From Porphyra umbilicalis (Eukaryota; Rhodophyta; Bangiophyceae; Bangiales; Bangiaceae), in assembly GCA_002049455.2 (NCBI GenBank), contig KV918762.1, forward strand, positions 62,001 to 126,000: a DNA stretch of 64,000 nt. Direction: 5' to 3'. The notes below the pieces were generated by a model, which was not told the DNA's origin, searched no databases, and worked only from the letters and a program-made list of their open reading frames with translations. The position numbers and the translations under genes were made by a program. Positions 9,347 to 18,627 of the stretch are shown here, in pieces; position 1 is the first letter of the stretch, and each line of letters opens with the position of its first letter.

Positions 9347-12300
9347 CTACAAATACGGCTCCAGAAGGGACCCGCGATCATCAAAGATATGGGCCGCCAG
9401 GTCGTCGCGGAGACAGAAGAACTCTGCTCTATCCGTGGCGGTCTGGCGCGCCCGCAACTGGAACAGAAAAGAACCCGGCGGGGGGTCCGCGCCGCCCAAA
9501 ACCACGGGAGCGTGCGGCAAAGCCGCCAAACGGGGAGCTGCGGCCGCCGCGGCGGCCGCATCAGCGGCCGGTCCTGCGGCTGTGGAGCCACCTCCCGCAA
9601 CCGCAAGCGGACCGACAACGCCGGCGGCCGCGGCGGCGGCGCCCGCACCACCAGCTCCCTCCCCGACACGCACGCCCGCCGGCAAGTGGCCGCCAGCGGC
9701 GGCCGCCGAACCATTAAAGTCGGCGGCCGCGGCGGCGGCGCCCGCACCACCAGCGCCCTCTCCTCCACGCACGCCCGCTGGCGAGTCCCCGCCGGCGGCC
9801 GCCGCCGAGCCACCAAAGACGGCGGCCGCGGCGGCGGCGCCCGCACGACGAGCTGCATCTCCTCCACGCACGCCCGCTGGCGAGTCGCCGCCGGCGGCGG
9901 CCGCCGAGTCACCAAAGTTAGCGGCCGCGGCGGCGGCGCCCGCACGACCAGCGCCCTCTCCTCCACGCACGCCCGCTGGCGAGTCGCCGCCAGCGGCGGC
10001 CGCCGAGCCACCGAAGCCGGCGGCCGCGGCGGCGGCGCCCGCACCACCAGCTCTGTCACCTCCGCGCCCGCCCGCTGGCGAGTCGCCGCCGGCGGCGGCC
10101 GCCGAGCCACCAAAGTTGGCGGCCGCGGCGGTGGCGCCTGCACCACCAGCTGCATCTCCTCCACGCACGCCCGCTGGCAAGTGGCTGCCAGCGGCGGCCG
10201 CCGAGCCACCAAAATTGGCGGCCGCGGCGGCGGCGCCCGCACCACGAGCTGCATCATTTGAACGCACGCCCGCTGGCGAGTCGCCGCCAGCGGCGGCCGC
10301 CAAGCCACCAAAGCCGGCGGCCGCGGCGGTTGCGCCCGCACGACGAGCGCCCTCTCCTCCACGCACGCCCGTTGGCGAGTCGCCGCCGGCGGCGGCCGCC
10401 GAGCCACCAAAGTCGGCAGCCGCGGCGGTGGCGCCCGCACCCCCAGCGCCGTCCCCCCACGCACGCCCGCTGGCGAGTTGCCGCCAGCGGCGGCCGCCAA
10501 GACACCAAAGTTGGCGGCCGCGGCGGCGGCGCCCGCACACTCCACACATCCGACGTCCCCCCCGCATGATGGTGAGGCGCCGCCGGCGGCGGCCGCCGAG
10601 CCACCAAAGTCGGCGGCCGCGGCGGTGGCGCCCGCACGACCAGCGCCCTCTCCTCCACGCACGCCCGTTGGCGAGACGCCGCCAGCGGCGGCCGCCGAGC
10701 CACCAAAGACGGCGGCCGCGGCGGCGGCGGCCGCAGCACCAGCTCCTTCTCCGCCACGCACGCCCGCTGGCGAGTCGCCGCCGGCGGCGGCCGCCGAGCC
10801 ACCAAAGACGGCGGCCGCGGCGGCGGCGCCCGCACCACCAGCTCCTTCTCCACCCCGCACGCCCGCTGGCGAGTCGCCGCCGGCGGCGGCCGCCGAGCCA
10901 CCAAAGTCGGCGGCCGCGGCGGTGGCGCCCGCACCCCCAGCGCCGTCCCCCCCACGCACGCCCGCTGGCGAGTTGCCGCCAGCGGCGGCCGCCAAGACAC
11001 CAAAGTTGGCGGCCGCGGCGGCGGCGACCGCACCATCCACACATCCGACGTCCCCCCCGCATGATGGCGAGGCGCCGCCGGCGGCGGCCGCCGAGCCACC
11101 AAAGTCGGCGGCCGCGGCGGTGGCGCCCGCACGACCAGCGCCCTCTCCTCCACGCACGCCCGTTGGCGAGACGCCGCCAGCGGCGGCCGCCGAGCCACCA
11201 AAGACGGCGGCCGCGGCGGCGGCGGCCGCACCACCAGCTCCTTCTCCGCCACGCACGCCCGCTGGCAAGTCGCCGCCGGCGGCGGCCGCCGAGCAACCAA
11301 AGACGGCGGCCGCGGCGGCGGCGCCCGCACCACCAGCGCCCTCTCCTCCACGCACGCCCGTTGGCGAGACGCCGCCAGCGGCGGCCGCCGAGCCACCAAA
11401 GTTGGCGGCCGCGGCGGCGCTGCCTGCTCCACCAGCTCCTTCTCCACCCCGCACGACCGCTGGCGAGTCGCCGCCGGCGGCGGCCGCCGAGCCACCAAAG
11501 TCGGCGGCCGCGGCGGTGGCGCCCGCACCCCCAGCGCCCTCTCCTCCACGCACGCCCGCTGGCGAGTCCCCGCCGGCGGCCGCCGCCGAGCCACCAAATA
11601 TGGCGGCCGCGACGGTGGCGCCCGCACCCCCAGCGCCGTCTCCCCCACGCACGCTTGCTGGCGAGTTGCCGCCAGCGGCGGCCGCCGATCCAACAAAGTC
11701 GGCGGCCGCGGCGGCGGCGGCCGCACCACCAGCTCCTTCTCCGCCACGCACGCCCGCTGGCGAGTCGCCGCCGGCGGCGGCCGCCGAGCCACCAAAGACG
11801 GCGGCCGCGGCGGCGGCGCCCGCACCACCAGCTCCGTCACCTCCGCGCCCGCCCGCTGGCGAGTCGCCGCCGGCGGCGGCCGCCGAGCCACCAAAGTTGG
11901 CGGCCGCGGCGGCGGCGCCCGCTCTTCCAGCTCCTTCTCCGCCACGCACACCCGCTGGCGAGCCACCGCCGGCGGCCGCCGCCGGGCCGACCAGACCGGC
12001 GGCCGCAGCGGTGGCGCCTGCTCCATCATCTGCTCCGCCACCGCCGATGCCCGCTGGCGATCGATCGCCGGCGGCCGCCGCCGCGGCGCCCAGGCCGGCG
12101 GCCGCGGCAGCGGCGTCATCGGCACCAGCTCCTCCCTGCCCAACTGCGCCGGCGAAGGGGTCTCCGCCGGCGGCCGCCGCCGATTCGACATCGCCGGCGG
12201 CCGCCACACCTGTTCCCGTATTGCCAGCCCAGCCGACGTCGCCTGCGCCAACGGCATGGCCATCATCGGCGGCGGCCGCAGGTTCCCCATCCCTTGCGGC

Positions 12301-13500
12301 CGCCGCCGCTGCCATACGCTCATGAGCGACATACCGGCCACGCCTCTGCTCAACGACCATGTTGTGCAGAATGGCGGCCGCCTTGCCGGCAAGCATCATC
12401 TGCTCTACAGAGCCAAATCGGCCAGGGTGTAGAAGAATGTGGAATCTCGCGGTCATAACCCCGTAGAGCCGCTCGACATCCTTGCGCAGCGCTTCCTGGA
12501 GCCGGTTGAAACATTTTTCTGCGGGTGTGATGGGGTTGGGGTACGGAGACACAAAAAATGGATACTTGGGATAAACACCGTCAGTAAGATAATACAACAA
12601 ACGACGAGAACGACCATTCACACAGAAAGAGAAAGACTTCGGCGGCCACACACCCTCCACCACATCAAAATACAACGGTGAGATACGTAACACGTTGAGG
12701 TCATTGAGGCTCCCCGGCGCCCCGATAAAGAAATGCCAGATGTAAAGGTCCTCATCATAAACCGTCTCCATGACAATGGAGCGCCGCTTCTTGCGGTTCT
12801 GATACTGCCCAGCAAGCCCCTTTGGGCACGCGGCCCACTCCCAGTGCGAGCAATCGAGGCTGCCGATGCACCCCGGCATGCCCCGTGCTGCGTTGCGCTC
12901 CAGCATGCGCTTGACCTCCTCGTCGTTAGGAGGCCGCAGGTAGACGGGCTCCCACTCCTCAACAATAAACTCAATCAGCTTCTTCGTGGCCACCTCAATT
13001 GTAGACTTGGACAGCCGGACATACTCATCCGCACGATCATACGACTCCCCGTACGCGAGGACACGGAAGGCGGCCACCAGCTTCTGCAGAGCATAAGCTT
13101 GTGGCCGCCCCGTCGCATTGATGCTCTGCCGCCAAAATGGCCGGTCCCGGATGGCCTCATAAATGCGCATAAAAACAGACCGTGGCACACGGAAGCGACG
13201 CTCAAACGTCTCTTCTCCATACACAGGCGGCTGCCCATCCACACCAAAATAATCCCGCATGATGCCGCGCATACCCTGGTCGAAATCACGTGGCCGGTTG
13301 GGACGCCGCCCGGCCACAGACCCGACAAAACGCCGTCTGCGCGCTCGCTGCGCCGCATTCCTGCGGTGACGGCGCATTAGGAACAGAGATCGCGCTCCGA
13401 TGACGGCCGCAAGCAACTCGTCCGCGGAGCCCTCCGACTGCCCGCGGCCGTCATCGCTCGACGACCCAGACCCATCATCAGTGGACGCGTCCATCTCCAT
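9347..13500 (-). CDS. Harbinger ORF2: DDE_Tnp_4-type transposase with a repetitive tail; frameshifted
   Basis: A PIF/Harbinger nuclease that would cut the element at its inverted repeats. The first ~400 residues are the enzyme: an acidic start, a basic segment (RRHRRNAAQRARRRR, 43-57), helices around 110-180, then the catalytic triad D216 (GSLDCSHW), D307 (LTDGVYPKYP) and E343 (KDVERLYGV), all in standard context. After about residue 400 comes a very long Ala/Gly/Ser tail of 33-residue repeats. The frame breaks at 10453-10458, where a run of six C replaces the seven C of a sister unit near 10936. The frame after the break ends in a non-repetitive, protein-like C-terminus (SFLFQLRARQTATDRAEFF...SLLEPYL) with its stop at 9347, while the unshifted frame runs on as Arg/Pro noise to 9190. 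I take 9347 as the ancestral end. The catalytic part is intact. Confidence 0.88.
9640..12000 (-). repeat. 99-bp tandem repeat encoding the transposase tail, about 24 units
   Basis: Units of about 99 bp recur on a fixed period and encode 33 residues of the type GGAGATAAAADFGGSAAAAG plus GDSPAGVRGGE. Two units are replaced by a shorter variant (near 10545 and 11035). Higher-order similarity between blocks near 10.4-10.7 and 10.9-11.2 kb suggests recent segmental amplification. Every unit contains GGCGGCCGCC-like sequence. Confidence 0.85.
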
Positions 13501-14562
13501 CCACCAGTGCAGCCGACGTGACGAGAGCTAGAGCGGCCGCAGAAGCGGCCGCAAAGGCGGCCGTCAACACGGCCGCTCACGGCCGCTGCGCCGGCGAAGG
13601 AGACGGGCAGAACGGAGAAACGGGATGGACGACGCCGACGACGGCGGTGCCGCAATCGCGCTGCCCCCGACGACGACGGTGTGGTCGACGTGCCGCTGGT
13701 GGCGGCCGCACCGCGCCGATCTGTTGCTCCGCGCCCCCCCCCCACAGAAAGCGCGATTGGCAGGTCCCGGGCGGCCGCGTGACCAATAATGTGGGCTGCG
13801 CGGCGCTGCCTGAAAACCCCCATGCACGGCCCATTCCCGCGGGTGCGGCTGCGCGCGGACAGGCACATGCCGGCCACACAATGTTGCGCTGCGCGGAACC
13901 CCCCCCCGATTGGCTCCCAGCGCAGGTTGGTGGCACCAGCAGCGCGTCAACTGGGGGCCACCCCGCCAAAGAATTCCGCTGGACGACCGATTGGGGCCGC
14001 GCGCCAACCCATGCGACAGTGCCTCTAGGCGGCCCCCCCCCCCTAATCAAACCGTTCAGCCGTGGGGGGGCCGACCCAGAATCGCGCGTGGCGGCGGATG
14101 TCCACCAGGAAAAAACGGTGTCCCGCCGGCCCCCCCCCCCACAGGGCCCGGCAATGAGCGCCGCCTGCGCGTCGAACGGAATCTGCGGCCACTCGCGACC
14201 GCATGCTCATGAATATCAGAGCTCGAGACGCCTGTGCGATCGTCAACGCAACGTGTGTTTGTCTGCGATCGTCCCGATTTGGGTGTTTGACCCCCGTTTA
14301 GACACAATTGTAGACAGATTCGGTTCGCAAAACGTTCGGAAATGCACAAACGTCTGCCCAAACGTCAGTGGTATGGTCGGCCGATGGAAAAATGCGAACC
14401 TCCTGCGAACCAGCGCCATATTATCCGGTTGGACTTATATCTGGCCCACCAGTAGCTCGGTTCGCAGATCTGGTTCGCGACGTTGGTGGGATGACCGGTT
14501 TTCCCATACCTCTGCCCATAACTGGCAAATATGCCACGTTTAACGAATAATACGCAAAAGCG
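13501..14562. other. Harbinger right subterminal region
   Basis: Upstream of the transposase start and presumably its promoter. From 13.5 to 13.8 kb it has the GCGGCCGC-rich composition of the interior. It then holds several runs of C, and its last 250 bp are AT-richer with at least six TGCGAACC/GGTTCGCA motifs (about 14320-14570). No convincing coding frame. Confidence 0.6.
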
Positions 14563-14591
14563 GTTCGCAACCGACGTTGTTGGGTGTGCTC
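14563..14591 (-). repeat. Harbinger right terminal inverted repeat
   Basis: Perfect complement of 3888-3916, followed by TGA at 14592-14594, the second half of the target duplication. Confidence 0.92.
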
Positions 14592-14594
14592 TGA

Positions 14595-15623
14595 GTGCGA
14601 CTCAATTGAGCCATCCCTTTGACTCATTTGAGTCTCAACAGAAATCGTCGATCCCAGCGTTCCTACATATGAGAATGGCCGATTTGGTGCCTATGAACTG
14701 ACGTCGATGCGCTTCCAGAGAAAACTAGGGGGTGCCAAATCACCGGCTCCAGCTCCACGGAAGGGCAACCCCCTCAGCCCGATGTCTACAGAAAGAAACA
14801 GTCTTGAACGCACCAGGAAAGCCTATTTTGATGGGTCCGACGTCGACCCTCCGCTCCCCCCCCCCACCAGATGGCGAGAAAACGGCGATTTCATCTTGCA
14901 AATGCCAGTGCACCGAGCCCTGTCGACCTCGCCGGTGACCCTTTGCTCTCGCTCCCTGCAGTGGATAATGGCCACCGCGGGCTTGGACGGCTGTTGGTAC
15001 ACCCTGCTGATACTCTGAACACTACAGGAACTGGCAGCACCTCGACCAGTGGTGGATTGAGTGGCCCTAAAACAGAGGGTGGTGGACGCCACAGGCCAGC
15101 CTTCGTCCCGCTCCGCCCTTCTCCCCTCACCGTATAGTACCTCCCCTTGTGTTCCCAATCTCTTGTCTCTGGGGCTCTCAGACCGCCCTCATGGTGTTGC
15201 TCGCCTTTTAGGACCACCTGTCCCCCCCCTGCCTGCATTCGTGCTCGCTGCCCCTGGAAGGGAAACCACAACGTAGGAGGTTGAGAAGATGTTGGAAACA
15301 GGCTCATCTGTAGATGCTGCGTGGTCCGTGAGTCTGCCTGGAGTGTTTCCGAGCTTCAGGGACGGGGGCACAGCAGAAAGCGACGAACTGGAGACAGCCT
15401 GCTGCCCTCAAGGCGGACGCCCTGGACGCTGAAAAAGTTGACGCTTCCATGCGTCCTGAGAAAAATTGACTGTGAGTTAAAGCTCGGGTCGTTCGCCCAA
15501 GACTAAACAGCCACCGCTGAGTCTATTTCCGTCGTCAGAATCGGCGTCTGACGAACTGTTCGTTCACGAGAGACCTCTCAAAATGCGACTCAATTGAGTC
15601 TTTGCGACTCAATTGAGCTATCT
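14595..15623. other. Interior of the outer piggyBac-family element
   Basis: About 1 kb without a convincing gene. Palindromic CTCAATTGAG motifs occur near 14602, 15590 and 15608 and look like subterminal transposase sites. Confidence 0.5.
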
Positions 15624-15640
15624 GGTAGAATAGACACTAG
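15624..15640 (-). repeat. Right terminal inverted repeat of the outer piggyBac-family element
   Basis: GGTAGAATAGACACTAG, identical to the inner 17 bases of the piggyBac end at 42548-42564 except for its outermost boundary. Confidence 0.7.
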
Positions 15641-16132
15641 AGAGTTTTTGCAGCACGCGCGAGAAGCACTTCGTGAGACGGTCGTGACAGCTCGTTTCCG
15701 GACAGGTTTGTGTCCGAACGGGCTGGACTGTCCACAATTCTAGTATCGGTGAGCGGGCTACTTTATTCCGTGAGTTCTCACGCGGATCGAGGCGCGGATG
15801 TGAGACGGAGAGGTCGCGGGAATGGTCCGTGGAGGCCGGTCGGCCTTCTCACGGTCGTGACAGATCCGGGAAAATGATCACGACCCGTGAGAAGCTGTGA
15901 GACGGAATGCTGTATCCGACTCACACCCAGTGCCCGGTTGTGCGTTTGAGATGCTTCATCCGGCCGAAATTCTCACAAACATCTCACAAACCCTTCTCAC
16001 ACGCGTTGCAAAAACTCTCTACTGCCTTCACCTCTGCGCTGTGTGCGAGACACAAGCGCCCCGCCGGCTTACGTGTGACAAACGGACCCCACAGACCCCA
16101 CACTGCACGCCCCCGCTACACCAATGTCCTCA
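15641..16132. other. Intergenic, rich in TGTGAG/CTCAC motifs
   Basis: No gene seen. Short motifs such as GTGAGA and its complement recur in both orientations (about 15670-15990), suggesting decayed repeat sequence. Confidence 0.4.
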
Positions 16133-17075
16133 TCACACAATCCCCACAGGCCCATCCTCCTCCTCGTCATCTTCTTCGTCCGACTCGCCCACGTTGTAAT
16201 CATCGTCATTACCAGAGTCGGAGAAATCCGTCTGCCGCAGCGCAGCGCCCGCCGCGCACTCGGGCCAAGAACGAAGGTCGGCCCGCGCAGCGTTAGTAAG
16301 CACCGACAACACAAGGTTCTCAAACTTCGTGCTCCAATAGGCGCGCGGACGAATAAGCACAGCCCCCGGTGTGAGGGACACGTCCGTGACGCCGGGCACG
16401 AGGCTGTAGGCCTGTCCAGAGACGGCCACGTCGTCGTAGTCCAAAGCACGGCCGAAGGCCGGCCCGGCGCTCATGCGCGGCGCGACGCGGTCGGCTCGCT
16501 TCCACAGCACCGCTGCCGATTCGCTCATGAAGACCTTGACGCGGTACACGGATAACCCGCACGCGTGACGTGCGGAGCTGGTCCTCGCCGCTCGACCCGC
16601 CGCCACGCTCGGCGGGCGACGGCGTCACCGGCGCGGCGGCCGTCAGGTCGCCGCCGCCGCCGCCCCAAACCGCACGCCCCCCCCCCCCCGCATCGCCGTC
16701 TTGCACGGCGGACGACATGCGATCCACGTAGACCGCAACCACAGCGCCCCCATCACCGCCGCCGGTGCCCGGCCCGCGCCGCCCGCCGTCGCCGTCTCGC
16801 TCAGAGGGTGGCGGCGTCACCGGCACGGCGCCCGACACGACGCCTGCGCCACCGCCCCCCGTCCCAGACGGGCCCCCCCCCCCATTGCCGCCTGCCGACG
16901 CGCGTGGCGACGCATCGCTGTGACCGCCAGAACAGCTCAATCCCTTCCGCCGCGCCTTCTTCGCGAGTCGCGGAAACGGCGGCGGCGTGCTCCCGGCCAA
17001 AGACCCTCGACAGGGGGGTGCAGGACGCTTCCCGCGACTGCTCCGACGAAGCGCGCCACAATCACCACCATCCAT
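16133..17075 (-). CDS. Unrecognised protein, frameshifted or with an unseen intron
   Basis: I do not recognise this product. The 3' part (16133 to about 16570) reads like protein: RVKVFMSESAAVLWKRADR, then SLTPGAVLIRPRAYWSTKF, ending in a strongly acidic tail (SDSGNDDDYNVGESDEEDDE). The 5' part from an ATG at 17075 is in another frame: a basic start (RRSSRGKRPAPP and KKARRK), then Gly/Pro-rich sequence in which VPVTPPPSERDGDGG is echoed by APVTPSPAERGGG. The two frames meet at about 16560-16580, where a one-base change or short intron would join them. Basic start, disordered middle and acidic end suggest a nuclear protein, but that is a guess. It could equally be debris of an element. Confidence 0.35.
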
Positions 17076-18054
17076 GCCACAGCATCGACACCGACAGCCC
17101 GTCCGCGGTCAGCCGCAGCCCCAAACAAGCGACACCCCTCCGTCACATGCCATGCCCCCACCATCCTCCCATCCCCGCGGCTCCCACATGTGGTCGACGT
17201 GCGCCCAAACGCTCGCATCCGTGCCCCCGCAGCCCCCGCCCCACGCGGTCGACGTACACCCAAACGCTTGCACCCGCGCCCCCGCCGCCCCACGCCCCAC
17301 GCCGTCGAAGCGCAACCGCACAGCTCGTAGCCCGCCTCGTTGCGGGAACGAACGCGACCGCGGAGACCGACGCGCTTTCGGCGACGACACGACCCCCCGT
17401 TTGAAATCTCAAAGCGGACACCTCCCACAGGGCCCCCAGACCCCGATTCTGGCCAAATACCGTGGAGTTGCGACGTCATGGCCGGCCGGCCGGGCGCTCA
17501 AGTTGTTCAAGTCGTGTAGTGCATTTAAACGTAGTGCTCACGATTGCTCGACACAGGCCGCTCAAGCTCGCCCCTTTCACATAGTCAAGAGCCACACGTC
17601 GTCGCCCAGCCACCCCGCGCACATCATGTGTAAGATACCCATAGCGCTCTCATTCAGCCGCAATATCGAAACATGCCTCTAAGCTCTTCAAACATCTTCC
17701 ACTGCTCGAAACGAGCTGGGATGGCTTGGTACGCCGGCGAGACCAAACACGCATGAGCCTGTATCGCTCCGCTCAGGTCACCTCATGGTATAAGCCGATG
17801 TTCGTCTTTCACAAATGACAAGAGGGGCGCCCGTGGTTGGCTATCTTGGACCCATTTTGTGCTAGGAAGGATAGTGTTTCATCGAGAGGTGCCATGCGCG
17901 TTGTACGGGCTCTACGGCTGAATGCTTCACGGCTGACTGATGTCCCGCCAATAGCTGTGAAATGGTACTTACCTGCCACCGAGTTCAGCATGTTTTGTAC
18001 TTTCCTCTCTTCCTCTGCCTTACTGTCAAATCCTGGATACCACCTTGGAACCTC
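17076..18054. other. Low-complexity intergenic DNA
   Basis: No convincing gene. Between about 17191 and 17320 a unit of roughly 55-60 bp containing GTCGACGT and GCCCAAACGC is repeated two and a half times. The rest has ordinary composition and only short frames. Confidence 0.5.
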
Positions 18055-18320
18055 GGTAATCGTAGGGTTGACGGAGATGCAAGGGCCTTGTCAAGGCGTC
18101 GTCAAGGTTGCGTCAAGGTTGGTTTGAACCTTGGTATTCATAGGTTTGACGGGTTGCAAGGAACTGGTCAAGGCTCCGTCAAGGCGTCAAGGGGGGGGGT
18201 GGGGAGATTCGGAATCTCGAGGTGGGGGGGGGGGTTGAGGTGGTTCCGGGGCGCTGGGGGGGGCACTAGGGGCTTTGCTCCCCCGAACTCGGCTGTTCCC
18301 ATGCGTTAGGACTGCTGCCT
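18055..18320. repeat. GTCAAGG-family repeat and G-rich leader, copy 1
   Basis: GGTAATCGTAGGGTTGACGG (18055-18074) is repeated with changes at 18133-18152. Both are followed by GTCAAGG motifs, a G-run, and the block AGATTCGGAATCT. That block and the following GCTCCCCC...GTTAGGA leader recur at 30060-30170, and the 20-mer recurs inverted at 33505-33524 (18 of 20) and more weakly at 30024-30043. This may be the left end of a large element. Confidence 0.6.
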
Positions 18321-18627
18321 GCAGCTGAGCTCGACGTTGCACCCACGCACGCGCGCAAGCCGCGTCCGTGACGAAGTCCCCGGCGCTCCCCAACACTGCC
18401 TGCGGGCGCGTGCTCTTCACTGTTTCCTTGTCCCACACCTCCACCTTGCCTGTCTGGCACTCGCACTTCCACCACCACCCCACCGCCTTTCCCCCACCCG
18501 TACTGCACTTCTGCCCTGTTGATTCGCCACCTGTCCCCCTCCTATCGTGGCCTCCTCGTGTTGGTGTTGCCCCCCCCCCTCCCCCGCGCCCACGTCTTTG
18601 CGTGCGATCGCGGCTGTGACCGCGGGC

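Larger units (their letters stand above)
3888..14591. mobile_element. PIF/Harbinger DNA transposon, 10.7 kb, apparently complete
   Basis: Perfect 29-bp terminal inverted repeats (3888-3916 and 14563-14591, beginning GAGCACACCC) are flanked by TGA on both sides (3885-3887 and 14592-14594), a 3-bp target duplication of the length expected for PIF/Harbinger. Both ends carry several copies of TGCGAACC or its complement, likely transposase-binding sites. Inside are the two genes typical of the superfamily, a Myb/trihelix-like ORF1 (+) and a DDE nuclease ORF2 (-), arranged convergently. GCGGCCGC-type motifs saturate the interior from about 4.5 to 13.8 kb. The transposase carries a frameshift in its repeat-rich tail, so this copy may be only partly functional. 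Confidence 0.9.
3867..15640. mobile_element. piggyBac-family non-autonomous element, split by a Harbinger insertion
   Basis: The outer ends are 3867-3883 and 15624-15640. They share TGTCTATTCTACC as an inverted repeat; the right end reads GGTAGAATAGACACTAG, which is the complement of the first 17 bases of the piggyBac element's end at 38834-38850. Removing the Harbinger insert leaves about 1.06 kb. Just inside the left end and across the insertion, the sequence carries GACTCAATTGAG and GACTCATTTGAG motifs, matching in layout the GACTCATTCGA/GCTCATTTGA subterminal motifs of the piggyBac element at 38.8 kb. The right end has two copies of GCGACTCAATTGAG. No transposase is encoded in the remnant. 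The left end differs from consensus at three bases and I see no clean TTAA duplication. Confidence 0.65.

Noticed and set aside
9435..12458. A 1007-residue plus-strand frame through the Harbinger tail repeats
   Set aside because: It is the antisense of the transposase tail. The 99-bp unit keeps all frames open, and the product is pure Ala/Pro then Arg/Pro repeat.
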